Of a stretch of 64,000 nucleotides of DNA, positions 53,347-62,292 are shown piece by piece. This stretch comes from JAFCUW01 sp049898325. GTDB taxonomy: Bacteria > Pseudomonadota > Gammaproteobacteria > Burkholderiales > Burkholderiaceae_D. The notes beneath the pieces are model-generated. The model saw nothing but the letters and a program-made list of their open reading frames with translations. It did no database searches and was not told the origin of the DNA. Within the stretch, counting starts at the first letter, position 1; the number at the start of each line of letters is the position of its first letter. The stretch spans positions 37,063-101,062 of the forward strand of contig NZ_JAFCXL010000019.1 of assembly GCF_049898325.1 (NCBI RefSeq), in the 5' to 3' direction. Both the position numbers and the translations under genes were made by a program.

Positions 53347-54165
53347 ATGTGGATCGATACCCATTGCCATCTCGACGCCAGTGAATTCGGCGGCCTCGCC
53401 GATTCGCTGGCGATAGCGCGCGAGGCCGCCGCCGCCGGGGTGTCGATGGTGGTCATTCCGGCGGTGGACCGGCACAATTTTCAAGCCGTCGCGGCGCTGG
53501 CGGCGACCGCCCCGAACGCCGCCTATGCGCTGGGCATCCATCCGATCTGCGTGCCGCACGCGGTCGAAGCCGATTTGCTGGCGCTGCGCGCGCGGGTGGC
53601 GGCGGCGATGGACGATGCGCGCTTTGTCGCCATCGGTGAAATCGGCCTCGATTTTTTCATTCCCGCGCTGACCGAACCGGCCATGCGCGAAAAGCAGGCG
53701 CATTTTTTCGAGCAGCAGCTGCGCATCGCCCGCGACTTCGACCTGCCCGTGCTGATGCACGTGCGCCGCGCGCAGGACCAGGTCCTCAAGCACCTGCGCA
53801 AGGTGCGCCCGCCGGGCGGCATCGCCCATGCCTTCAACGGCAGCGCCCAGCAGGCGCAGATCTTCATTGACCTGGGTTTCAAGCTGGGCTTTGGCGGCGC
53901 CATGACATTTACGCGTGCGCTGCAGATCCGCCGCCTGGCCACCGAGCTGCCGCTGGCCGCGATCGTGCTCGAGACCGACGCACCCGACATCGCGCCCGCC
54001 TGGCTGCACCCGGGCCGCAACAGCCCGGCGCAGTTGCCGGCCATCGGTGCGGTGCTGGCGCAACTGCGTGGCGTGGACGCCGGCGACATCGCCGCGCACA
54101 CCTGGCAGAACGCGCTGGCGGCCTTGCCGCGCCTTGGTCCTTTACTGGCTGGTGCGCTTACTTGA
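53347..54165 (+). CDS. tatD: TatD-family metal-dependent hydrolase
   Basis: Deoxyribonuclease/hydrolase of the TatD TIM-barrel family, 272 residues. Metal ligands are visible in DTHCHLD (His6, His8), GEIGLDF (Glu), LMHVRRA (His), IAHAFNGS (His) and ETDAPDIAP (Asp). Third gene of the lolC-lolD-tatD run. Its last eight bases overlap the convergent stop of the next gene. Confidence 0.93.
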   Translation: MWIDTHCHLDASEFGGLADSLAIAREAAAAGVSMVVIPAVDRHNFQAVAALAATAPNAAYALGIHPICVPHAVEADLLALRARVAAAMDDARFVAIGEIGLDFFIPALTEPAMREKQAHFFEQQLRIARDFDLPVLMHVRRAQDQVLKHLRKVRPPGGIAHAFNGSAQQAQIFIDLGFKLGFGGAMTFTRALQIRRLATELPLAAIVLETDAPDIAPAWLHPGRNSPAQLPAIGAVLAQLRGVDAGDIAAHTWQNALAALPRLGPLLAGALT

Positions 54166-54916
54166 GCAGGGCGGCGGCGCGGGCGATCCGCATCGCCATG
54201 CCGGCGCCGGCCAGCAGCGCCGCCAGCAGGGCAAAGCCCCAGTCGCGCCGGCCCTGCACGGCCAGCATCTGCGCGCCACCCTGCTGTTGCGCTGCCAGTG
54301 CCTGCACCAGTTGCTCGAGCGCCGCCGCCGTGTCCTCGGCCGCGCGCAAGGTGCTCTCGCAATCGTTGTGGCGACCAAAAATATTGTCGAAGCAGCCCGG
54401 ATAGCGCGCGCCGAACTGGCGCAGCGCGTGGGCGCTGATTTGCCAGTCGAGCAGCACGGCGCCGTTGGCGGGACGCGCGCGCGCGATGGCGCACAAGTCG
54501 TTGGCGGCGACGCCCGGATTGTAGGGCGTCAGGTTGGCCGAGTCGGGCACGGCACCCCGTTCGGTGCGCCGGGCCGGACCAGCTGCCTGCGCCCGCGCCG
54601 GCTGGCATTCGGTGTCGATCACGGCGCGCAGGCGCACGTCGACCTCCTGCCGGGCGCTGCGCACGCGCTCATCGAGCAGCACCTGGTCGGCCGCCACCGT
54701 CAAGCGGCCGGCAAACACGGCCAGGCCGATCAGGCCCAGCGCCAGCAATACCTCCGACAGCAGGTGCAGGCGGCGCCAGTAGCGCGTCGCCGCCGCGTCC
54801 GCGCGCGCACGGCCACAGCGGACCAGCGCCAGCGCGGCCAGGCCGATCAACAGTGCGCCCAGCGCCAGCGACAGGGCCGGATAGGCGAGCAGGGTGGGAA
54901 AGCCAGGTTCGATCAT
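54158..54916 (-). CDS. Hypothetical membrane protein, 252 residues
   Basis: Not recognised. Three hydrophobic segments are visible: about 9-32 (YPALSLALGALLIGLAALALV), 50-68 (LSEVLLALGLIGLAVFAGRL) and 227-247 (FALLAALLAGAGMAMRIARA). Between them lies a roughly 150-residue loop with four cysteines (Cys at CQPARAQA, CAIARA, CFDNIF and CESTLRA), probably periplasmic and possibly disulfide-bonded. It overlaps the convergent tatD by eight bases. Confidence 0.6.
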   Translation of the reverse strand: MIEPGFPTLLAYPALSLALGALLIGLAALALVRCGRARADAAATRYWRRLHLLSEVLLALGLIGLAVFAGRLTVAADQVLLDERVRSARQEVDVRLRAVIDTECQPARAQAAGPARRTERGAVPDSANLTPYNPGVAANDLCAIARARPANGAVLLDWQISAHALRQFGARYPGCFDNIFGRHNDCESTLRAAEDTAAALEQLVQALAAQQQGGAQMLAVQGRRDWGFALLAALLAGAGMAMRIARAAALLK

Positions 54917-55071
54917 GGCAAGGGTGGGATAGCAGGTGGCAGTGGGGAATGTCCCACGGCGATTATGTGGCTTTTCAGGCTGGTGCGGGGCAAAAATTAC
55001 GCCTGGCGGGTCACCCCGGGCGTCCTGTTTGCCTGGGTTGACTTGCCTGCGCAGCGCCCCGGTGCGGCAAC

Positions 55072-56682
55072 TCAGGCAATTGCAGCACCGAGGCGCATGG
55101 CGTGCGTTAGCAGATCATGCGCGGCCCGCGCCGAATTCTCCGCTGCCTGGGCATTTTGCTGGGTGGCGGTATCGAGTTCGCCCATGGCATCGGACACTTC
55201 GGAGATGGCAGCGCTCTGCGCATGCGTGGTGGCGGCCACCTCGGTGGCAAGCCCGCCCACTTGCGAGCAAGCCGTCTGGATGTCAGCAATGGCGCCATGC
55301 ATGCGCTGCAGGCATGCGCCCGCGTTCACCAGCTCGCTGTTGACGGAGGCGTTCACGCTATCGACCTGGTCGACGATGTGGGTCACGCGCTCGGACAGGG
55401 AACGCACTTCCATGGCGATCACGGCGAAACCAGCGCCGGCCTGGCCCGCGTGTGCCGCTTCGACGTGGGCATTGATGGCCAGGATATTGGTCTGCATGGC
55501 AATGGCGCGCACCGCCACCATCAAGGTCGTGACCTGGCGGGTCGCTGCGTCAATGCCATTGAACGCGTTGCTGACATCGTGCGAGGCGGCGGTGCCGGAA
55601 TCGACCAGCGCCAGCGCCTGCCGGGCCAGGTCCGTCACCTCGTCAGACTGGCGCGTGGTCTGTCGCACGCCGCCGGCGATGCCGGCGATGGACTGGGAAA
55701 CCGACGCGATGCTGGCCGCTTGCTGCTCTGCGCCGGCACTGAGGCCTTCACTGGTGGCCTGCATGTCGTTGCCGGTCGCCGTCAGCACGGCCAGCCGGTC
55801 CTGCACGTCGCGCAGCACGCCGGCGGTGCGCATGGTCATCTGGTTCATGCCGCTGGCCAGGCTCAGGATGGCCTGGTCGCCATGGTGGGTAAATTGCGCC
55901 AGCGGGGTGCCGCTGATAACCAGGCCAATCGTGCGGTTGAGCGTGCCCAGCGGTTGCAGGATGCGCACGTTCAGGTAGGCGAAGCCGACCCACGGCATGG
56001 CCGCGGCGGTGATGCCGGCGGCGATGGCCAGCCAGGCCGGCAGCCCGAGCACGGGCGCCAGCAGGGCGACGCCGACGGCGCCGGACAGCATGGCGCAGCA
56101 CGCACCCAGGCGCGCGCCCACGGGGCGCGTCATCAACCAGTGTTTCAGGCGCAAAGGGGCGAAGCGCCGCACCGCCATGCCCTGCTGGAGGATATAGGCC
56201 GATGCGGCGGCGGCCTGGCGCGCGCTGTCCGGGCTCATCAGGGTGCCCGCGTCGAGTTGGCGATAGACGGCGATGGCCGCCGCCACCTCTTCCTTGGTGG
56301 CGCGCACCCGCACGCTCATATAGCCCGTGACCTTGCCGCCACTGGCTACCGGCGTGACGAAGGCGCGCACCCAGTAGAAGCCGCCGTTCTTGCGCTGATT
56401 CTTGACGATGCCCGACCACGACTTGCCGGTTTTGAGCGTGCCCCAGATGTCGGCGAAGACGGCGCGCGGCATGTCAGGATGGCGGATGATGTTATGGGCC
56501 TTGCCCAGAACTTCGCCCAAGGTGAATTGTGCCGATTCCAGAAAGGCATCGTTGGCGTAGACGATGACGCCTTTCGGGTCGGTCCGGGTAATCAGTACAT
56601 CATCCTTGGAGACAAGGAATTCGAGCTTCGGATCGCCGTAAGTGAGGCGCGACGCCGCATCGCCAGTTGACTTTTTGATCAT
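55072..56682 (-). CDS. Aer-like PAS methyl-accepting chemotaxis protein
   Basis: A 536-residue chemoreceptor with an N-terminal cytoplasmic PAS domain (about 25-125, Aer-type HNIIRHPDMP motif at 63-72), two close membrane helices (about 192-236), a short HAMP-like region and the MCP signalling domain (about 300-530). Energy or redox taxis via bound FAD is the usual role of this layout. The highly conserved tip reads NILAINAHVEAAHAGQAGAGFAV: compared with Tsr (NAAVEAARAGEQGRGFAV) it has His406 for Ala, His411 for the trimer-contact Arg, Gln414 for Glu and Ala417 for Arg. Coupling to CheA/CheW may therefore be altered. Confidence 0.92.
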   Translation of the reverse strand: MIKKSTGDAASRLTYGDPKLEFLVSKDDVLITRTDPKGVIVYANDAFLESAQFTLGEVLGKAHNIIRHPDMPRAVFADIWGTLKTGKSWSGIVKNQRKNGGFYWVRAFVTPVASGGKVTGYMSVRVRATKEEVAAAIAVYRQLDAGTLMSPDSARQAAAASAYILQQGMAVRRFAPLRLKHWLMTRPVGARLGACCAMLSGAVGVALLAPVLGLPAWLAIAAGITAAAMPWVGFAYLNVRILQPLGTLNRTIGLVISGTPLAQFTHHGDQAILSLASGMNQMTMRTAGVLRDVQDRLAVLTATGNDMQATSEGLSAGAEQQAASIASVSQSIAGIAGGVRQTTRQSDEVTDLARQALALVDSGTAASHDVSNAFNGIDAATRQVTTLMVAVRAIAMQTNILAINAHVEAAHAGQAGAGFAVIAMEVRSLSERVTHIVDQVDSVNASVNSELVNAGACLQRMHGAIADIQTACSQVGGLATEVAATTHAQSAAISEVSDAMGELDTATQQNAQAAENSARAAHDLLTHAMRLGAAIA

Positions 56683-57113
56683 GATTAATTTCTAATACAG
56701 GGTAAGCCCGATCCGGGGCGATGATGGCGCGAATGCTGGGGTGCGCACTTGCGGAACGACGAAGTGGCAGGGGTGACACCGGTTGAGGGAGCACGATGAA
56801 CACCAAGACTTGATGCCGAATGGTAATACAGTTTGTCCATGGCAAATGGTAACTAAGAGTGGCTATTGCCCTATTGGAAAGTCACACGTTCTTCAACATC
56901 GGGAATCGAAGAATCCGCTTCTCCAAGGCAATGTTCAGCGCTGAGCAGCCAGCCGTCTTCCTGGCACGGGGGACGAAGATGGCGGCTGAACCTTGCCTGC
57001 ACGGCTACACCGTTTGACTCCCGGTCGACGCCCATTTGGCGTCCGTTCGACGCCCGCCAAACGCTGCATCCCCGTTTGCCCCGACACTGGCTCCTTTTGT
57101 CGGGGAGCGCGCC
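56683..57113. other. Non-coding gap between the chemoreceptor gene and comEC
   Basis: 431 bases without a supportable gene. The first half is relatively AT-rich and should hold the divergent promoters; AATGGTAA occurs twice (about 56818 and 56848). The comEC-proximal part contains a nested inverted repeat (57011-57063). No convincing -35/-10 pair was fixed. Confidence 0.6.
57011..57063. repeat. Nested inverted/direct repeat in the comEC leader
   Basis: Outer arms CGTTTG (57011-57016) and CAAACG (57058-57063) enclose GACGCC / GGCGTC (57027-57032, 57038-57043) and a twice-repeated TCGACGCCC (57025-57033, 57047-57055). It ends about 50 bases before the comEC start codon and could form mRNA structure. 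Confidence 0.5.
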
Positions 57114-59537
57114 ATGCGATGTGCGATTCTGGGCTTTGCGGCAGGAGTCGCCTGGCTGCAGCGCTGTGCCAGCCTGCCGGCCCCTGCCACGCTGATCGCG
57201 CTGGCGCTGGCGGCGCTGGTGCTGCTGCTGGCCTGGCGCGGCCTTGCCAGGGCGCGGGCGGCGCTGGCGGGCGCGCTGCTGGGCCTGTGCTGGGCGGCCC
57301 TGCTGGCGCACGCCGCGCTGGCGCCGCAACTGGCGGCGGACGATGAAGGGCGCGACATCACCGTCGTTGGCACCATCGACAGCCTGCCCTACCGCTTCGA
57401 GCAGGGCGTGCGCTTTCACTTCCGGGTCGAACAGGTGCACGATGGCGCGCGCTCGCAGGTGGCACCGCGGGTGCCACCGCGCCTCGCGCTGTCCTGGTAT
57501 GCGGGCTTCATGGGCAAGCCGGGCGTGCCGGTCGGCGACGTCCAGCCGGGCGCGCGCTGGCAGCTGACGGTGCGCCTGCAGCGGCCCCACGGCAGTGCCA
57601 ATCCGCACGGCTTCGATTACGAAGTGTGGCTGCTCGAGCAGGGCCTGCGCGCCACCGGCTACGTGCGCGCCGACAGCGGCAACCGCCGCCTCGACGCCTT
57701 CGTCGCCACGCCATCGAACCTGGTCGGGCACGGGCGCGCCGTGCTGCGCGCGCGCATCGAGCGGGCGCTGGCGGGGCGGCCCTATGCCGGCGTCATCGTC
57801 GCCCTGGTGGTGGGCGACCAGCGCGCCATCGAGCAGGACGACTGGCAGGTGTTCAGTCGCACCGGGGTCAGTCACCTCATTTCCATCTCCGGCCTGCACA
57901 TCACCATGGTCGCTGGCATGGTCGCCATGCTGGCCTCGGCGCTGTGGCGGCGCTCGTTCTTCACCCGCGCCCAACTGCCGCTGCTGCTGCCGGCGCAAAA
58001 AGTGGCGGCGCTGGCCGGCACCGCCAGCGCCTTGCTGTACGTGCTGCTGGCCGGCTTCGGCGTGCCGGCCCAGCGTACCCTGTACATGCTGAGCGTGCTG
58101 GCGCTGGCCCTGTGGAGCGGACGCCTGACCAGCATCTCGCACGTGCTGTGCGCGGCCCTGGGCCTGGTGCTGCTGCTCGACCCGTGGGCGGTGCTGGCGC
58201 CCGGCTTCTGGCTGTCGTTCGGCGCCGTCGGCCTGATCCTGTACGCCAGCGTGGGCCGCACGCAACTGCGGTCGCCGCGCGCGCGCACGGCGCCCACCCG
58301 TCTGGGCCGCCTGCGCGCCGCCCTCGCCAGCAGCGGCGTCCAGGCCCTGCGCACCCAGTACGTCGTCACGGTGGGGCTGGTGCCCTTGACGCTGCTGCTG
58401 TTTGCGCAGGTCTCGCTGGTGAGCCCGCTGGCGAATGCGCTGGCGATCCCCGTCATCAGCTTTGCCGTCACCCCGCTGGCGCTGGCGGGCAGTCTGCTGC
58501 CGGCGCCCCTGTCGGACTATCTGCTGATCGCCGCGCACGCGCTGGTGCAAGGGCTGGCCGCCTGGCTGGACTGGCTCGGCAGCGGCGCGCTGGCGGTGGT
58601 GTCGGCGCCGGCGCCGACTCCGGTGCTGTTTGCCTTTGCCCTGCTGGGCACCGCCTGGCTGCTGGCTCCCCGTGGCTGGCCGCTGCGGGCGGCGGGGCTG
58701 GCCGCCTGGCTGCCGGCGCTGACCGCGCTGCCGGTATCTCCCGCGCCGGGCACCTTCACCGCCACCGTGTTCGATGTGGGGCAGGGCATGGCGGTGCTGA
58801 TCGAAACGGCCAGCCATCGCCTGCTGGTCGACGCCGGTCCCCAGTATTCGGTCGATGGCAACGGCGGCAACCGCGTCATCCACCCCTACCTGAAAGCACG
58901 CGGCATCGGCCGGCTTGATGCGATGGTGATCAGCCACAGCGACGCCGACCACGCCGGCGGCGCCCTGTCCGTGCTGGCATCGCTGCCGGTCGACCAGCTC
59001 TGGTCGTCGCTGGAGGCGCGCCACCCCATCGTGCGGGCGGCCCGCGCGGCCCTGCCGTGCACGGCGGGCCAGCACTGGCGCTGGGACGGGGTGCAGTTCG
59101 ACATGCTCCAGCCCACCGCCGCCAGCTACGCCGACGCCAGCCTCAAGCCGAACGCGCGCAGCTGCACCTTGCGCATCTCGACCGGCAGCCGCACCCTGCT
59201 GGCGGCGGCCGACATCGAGGCGGCGCAGGAAGCGCAACTGCTGGGGCGTGACATCGCCCACCTGCCGGCCGACGTGCTGCTGGCGCCCCACCACGGCAGC
59301 GGCACTTCGTCGACGACGGCATTTCTGGCCGCCGTGCGGCCCAGCCTGGCCATCTTCCAGGTGGGCTACCGCAACCGCTACCGCCATCCCAAGCAGGAAG
59401 TGTGGCAACGCTACGGCGATGCCGGCATCGCCCGCCTGCGCACCGACGAATCGGGCGCGGTGACCGTGCACTTCGGCCCGCAAATCGAGGCCGAGGCCTA
59501 CCGCCACAGCCACCCCCGCTACTGGTACGGTCGCTGA
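57114..59537 (+). CDS. comEC: DNA internalisation competence protein ComEC/Rec2
   Basis: Inner-membrane channel for uptake of transforming ssDNA. The 807 residues contain an N-terminal OB/DUF4131 part, the Competence domain with about ten membrane helices (including GVSHLISISGLHITMVAGM), and a C-terminal metallo-beta-lactamase-like nuclease domain with DVGQGMAVLIE at about 554 and the SHSDADHAGG motif at about 607. ATG 57114 is chosen for its GGGGAG site; an in-frame ATG at 57036 would extend into the repeat-rich leader. Full-length genes like this suggest natural competence is possible. Confidence 0.94.
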   Translation: MRCAILGFAAGVAWLQRCASLPAPATLIALALAALVLLLAWRGLARARAALAGALLGLCWAALLAHAALAPQLAADDEGRDITVVGTIDSLPYRFEQGVRFHFRVEQVHDGARSQVAPRVPPRLALSWYAGFMGKPGVPVGDVQPGARWQLTVRLQRPHGSANPHGFDYEVWLLEQGLRATGYVRADSGNRRLDAFVATPSNLVGHGRAVLRARIERALAGRPYAGVIVALVVGDQRAIEQDDWQVFSRTGVSHLISISGLHITMVAGMVAMLASALWRRSFFTRAQLPLLLPAQKVAALAGTASALLYVLLAGFGVPAQRTLYMLSVLALALWSGRLTSISHVLCAALGLVLLLDPWAVLAPGFWLSFGAVGLILYASVGRTQLRSPRARTAPTRLGRLRAALASSGVQALRTQYVVTVGLVPLTLLLFAQVSLVSPLANALAIPVISFAVTPLALAGSLLPAPLSDYLLIAAHALVQGLAAWLDWLGSGALAVVSAPAPTPVLFAFALLGTAWLLAPRGWPLRAAGLAAWLPALTALPVSPAPGTFTATVFDVGQGMAVLIETASHRLLVDAGPQYSVDGNGGNRVIHPYLKARGIGRLDAMVISHSDADHAGGALSVLASLPVDQLWSSLEARHPIVRAARAALPCTAGQHWRWDGVQFDMLQPTAASYADASLKPNARSCTLRISTGSRTLLAAADIEAAQEAQLLGRDIAHLPADVLLAPHHGSGTSSTTAFLAAVRPSLAIFQVGYRNRYRHPKQEVWQRYGDAGIARLRTDESGAVTVHFGPQIEAEAYRHSHPRYWYGR

Positions 59538-60000
59538 CCGTGTGCGCCAGGCCGGCGCTGTGTGGCTGTTTGGCATAGCAAACAATCTTGTGGAACCTTG
59601 CATAAAAATTCAAAAACCTAACGGCGGTCAACGATTCGCAAAATAAGTTTTTGCACAATGACTTCGCCGCTGTACATACACGGTCGGCGCGGTGGCTGAC
59701 AAACCCATCGCCCGCGGGAGCGCAGGCAGCCTGTTGGAGCAGGCGATGGCGCTCGTTCGATGAGGAGATTCGTCCAGGGGAGGTGGGCCACAGCGCGCGA
59801 GGCGACGGCGGCCGTGACATGCACGTGTTTTGATTTTGCATAAAAAAACTGGTGGGCTGCGCCTCGTGCAGCCGACACAGCATAACCATGACAATGGAGA
59901 CAAACAATGCCGAATACCATATTGAGCCGGGCGCCGCGCGGGTCCGCCGCGATGCCTGCCGTCGCGGCCCGCCGCCCCCTGGCCGTCGCAGGAGGGCGCC
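59538..60000. other. Long leader region upstream of oxlT
   Basis: 463 bases between comEC and oxlT with no conventional gene. It is AT-richer than its surroundings around 59575-59660 and 59825-59910, has TTGCATAAAAA twice (59598-59608 and 59836-59846) and contains a 33-codon upstream frame that overlaps the oxlT start. Promoter and regulator sites for oxlT are expected here. Confidence 0.55.
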
Positions 60001-60008
60001 ATGACTAG
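59907..60008 (+). CDS. Possible 33-residue leader peptide upstream of oxlT
   Basis: ATG 59907 with a GGAGACAAACA ribosome-binding site, followed by 33 codons rich in Ala/Arg/Pro and a TAG at 60006-60008, overlapping the first codons of oxlT by eight bases. The good initiation site and overlap suggest translational coupling to oxlT. No similarity recognised; could also be an unused start. Confidence 0.4.
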   Translation: MPNTILSRAPRGSAAMPAVAARRPLAVAGGRHD

Positions 60009-61329
60009 CCCCGCCCTGGCGCACGGGCCGCACGGCGCCGCTTCCCCCAACACCCGCTGGCTGCAACTGGCCGTCGGCGTGATCTGCATGATCGCCACCG
60101 CGAATATCCAGTATGCCTGGACCCTGTTCGTGCCTGAAATCCAGGAAACCTACGGCTGGTCGCGCGCCAAGATCCAGCTCGCGTTTACCATTTTCGTGCT
60201 GGTGCAAACGTGGCTGGCGCCCATCGAAGGCTACTTCATCGACAAATTCGGTCCCCGCCTGATGGTCGCGTTCGGCGCCGTCTTCATCGGCGCCGCCTGG
60301 GTCATCAACTCGCAGGCGAGCAGCCTGACGGGCTTCTATATCGGCGCCGCCGTCGGCGGCCTGGGCGTCGGTTCCATCTATGCCACCTGCATCAACAATG
60401 CCCTCAAGTGGTTCCCCGACCGGCGCGGCCTGGCCGTCGGACTGACCGCCGGCGGCTACGGCGCCGGTTCGGCCGCCACCATCCTGCCGATCGCCGCCAT
60501 GATCGAAAGCTCGGGCTTTCAGCATACCTTCCTGGTGTTCGGCCTGCTGCAGGGCAGCCTGGCCTTCGTTGCCGCCTGGTTCCTGCGCTCGCCCACTGCG
60601 GCCGAAGTGAAGGGCTCGGCCAAGCTGGTGCAGGCGCGCCGCGACTACACGCTCAAGGAAGCCTTGAACACCCGCCTGTTCTGGCTGATGTTCCTGATGT
60701 TCATCCTCGTCGTCACGGGCGGCATGATGGCGGTGGCCCAATTGGGCGTGATCGCCAAGGATCTGGGCGTGAAGGAATTCAAGGTCGACCTGTACTTCTT
60801 CGTGATGGCGGCGCTGCCGCTGGCGCTGATGCTCGACCGGATCATGAACGGCATTTCGCGGCCCCTGTTCGGCTGGATTTCGGACAACATCGGCCGTGAA
60901 AAAACCATGGTGATCGCCTTCACGCTCGAAGGCCTGGGGATTATCGCGCTGGGCTACTTCGGCAGCAATCCCTACGCCTTCCTGATCCTGTCGGGCGTGG
61001 TGTTCCTGGCCTGGGGCGAAGTCTATTCGCTGTTCTCGGCACTGGCCGGCGACGCCTTCGGCACCCGGCATATCGGCAAGATCTACGGTGTGCTGTACAC
61101 GGCCAAGGGCATCGGCGCGCTGTTCGTCCCGGTCGGCAACCTGATGATGGAAGCGACCGGAACCTGGTCGACGGTGCTCTACACGGTGGCGGCGATGGAC
61201 CTGACGGCGGCCTTCCTGGCCATCGTGGTGCTGCGGCCGACCCTGGCCCGGCACGTCGAGGCGTCGCGCACCTTGCAGGCACAGGAACTGGCCGGCGGCG
61301 GCGAGCTGCACCTGCCGGCGCGCGCCTGA
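60001..61329 (+). CDS. oxlT: Oxalate/formate antiporter, MFS (OxlT)
   Basis: Inner-membrane major-facilitator protein of 442 residues with about 12 helices, assigned to the oxalate/formate antiporter family on WLQLAVGVICMIATANIQYAWTLF, FIDKFGPRLMVAFG and GISRPLFGWISDNIGREKTM. OxlT exchanges extracellular oxalate for formate in Oxalobacter. A strong AGGAGG site precedes the ATG, inside the end of a 33-codon leader frame. Formyl-CoA transferase and oxalyl-CoA decarboxylase genes are not in the window, so the substrate (oxalate or another dicarboxylate) is inferred from the family. Confidence 0.88.
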   Translation: MTSPALAHGPHGAASPNTRWLQLAVGVICMIATANIQYAWTLFVPEIQETYGWSRAKIQLAFTIFVLVQTWLAPIEGYFIDKFGPRLMVAFGAVFIGAAWVINSQASSLTGFYIGAAVGGLGVGSIYATCINNALKWFPDRRGLAVGLTAGGYGAGSAATILPIAAMIESSGFQHTFLVFGLLQGSLAFVAAWFLRSPTAAEVKGSAKLVQARRDYTLKEALNTRLFWLMFLMFILVVTGGMMAVAQLGVIAKDLGVKEFKVDLYFFVMAALPLALMLDRIMNGISRPLFGWISDNIGREKTMVIAFTLEGLGIIALGYFGSNPYAFLILSGVVFLAWGEVYSLFSALAGDAFGTRHIGKIYGVLYTAKGIGALFVPVGNLMMEATGTWSTVLYTVAAMDLTAAFLAIVVLRPTLARHVEASRTLQAQELAGGGELHLPARA

Positions 61330-61352
61330 CGCGCACGTTCACAGGCAGGTGA

Positions 61353-61384
61353 AAAAACGGGCTGCGTGGCAGCCCGTTTTTTTT
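61353..61384. terminator. Bidirectional terminator, oxlT / Tae4
   Basis: Nine-base-pair core stem ACGGGCTGC / GCAGCCCGT (61357-61365 and 61369-61377), three-base loop, flanked by an A-run and a T-run of seven or eight. It lies between the convergent stops of oxlT and the Tae4-like gene. Confidence 0.9.
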
Positions 61385-61387
61385 GGC

Positions 61388-62104
61388 CTATGCCACTTCC
61401 CACAGCAAGATCTCGGTCGCCTCGTCCAGGTTCGAGTACCAGTTGCCTGGCTGACCGCGCAGGCGCTCGAAGGGATTGGGAATGCGGTCGATGCCCAAGC
61501 GAAAGCGGAAGAACGATTCCAGCGAGGGTGACAAGGTCGAGCGGTTCCACAGGTCGATGTGGTCGCCGCTGGGCTTTGATTCGCCGCTGCGGCGCCAGTA
61601 ATTGGCAAAATAGATGATGCCGGTCTTGTTGGCGATCTGGTCTTTCCAGTCGGCGCCCGTGACCCGCAGCGCCAGCGGCACCCCGCAGAACGCCTGCCTG
61701 TTCAGCCAGGCAGCCAGTTCGGCCGCCCGCAGGCCCGCGCGCTTGCCGTCGATGACGGTGGCGGCGCCCGGATAGGCGCGCATGTCGACGCCGCCCGCAT
61801 GCAGGGCAACGCTGAGCTTGATGGCGCACTGGTCCGGGTACTTCAGCTCGCCCTTGCGCGCCAGCACGATACCCTGCTCGATGATGTCGCTCTGCCAGCG
61901 CTCGGTCGACGGCTGCCCCTCGGGATAGCCGCGCCACATGTCGGCGAAGCGGGGCAGGGCGGCCCCGGCCGGGCAGGCCGCCCTGGTCGGCCCCGGTGTG
62001 GCCGGGCGGACCTTCACGGCCGCTTCGCCCGCCCGGGCCCGCTTGTGGGGGGACGGCGCGCTGCCGCCGCCGGTTTCCGCACTGCTGTCGTCGATGGTAC
62101 TCAT
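61388..62104 (-). CDS. Tae4-family T6SS amidase effector
   Basis: A 238-residue putative antibacterial effector that would cut the gamma-D-glutamyl-mDAP bond of peptidoglycan. The Tae4 pattern is clear: catalytic Cys93 in YPDQCAIKLSVALHAGG, YFANYWRR and catalytic His182 in GDHIDLWNRST. Residues 1 to about 50 are a disordered, Ser/Pro/Ala-rich extension absent from short Tae4 proteins; there is no Sec signal, as expected for T6SS cargo. A GGAGA site precedes the ATG. No Tai4-type immunity gene adjoins it and no T6SS structural gene is in the window, so the effector is orphan here. Confidence 0.85.
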   Translation of the reverse strand: MSTIDDSSAETGGGSAPSPHKRARAGEAAVKVRPATPGPTRAACPAGAALPRFADMWRGYPEGQPSTERWQSDIIEQGIVLARKGELKYPDQCAIKLSVALHAGGVDMRAYPGAATVIDGKRAGLRAAELAAWLNRQAFCGVPLALRVTGADWKDQIANKTGIIYFANYWRRSGESKPSGDHIDLWNRSTLSPSLESFFRFRLGIDRIPNPFERLRGQPGNWYSNLDEATEILLWEVA

Positions 62105-62292
62105 GCATTCTCCTGGTAGAGGCGCCGCGCCAGGCGGCAGGGGACCTTGACGACCTTATGCCAATCGGGCACGACGGTCTTGATGGGCCACAATGCCTGC
62201 TGGCATGTGCGCCTGGCGCTGACTTGGCGCTGACTGGGCGCTTAGGGGCTTCCCTCTAGCCGTGCTGGCCGCCCTGCGCATACAATTGTTGG

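Noticed and set aside
59618..59920. Possible 100-residue minus-strand gene upstream of oxlT
   Set aside because: No ribosome-binding site or domain, poor codon pattern, and it covers the expected oxlT promoter region.
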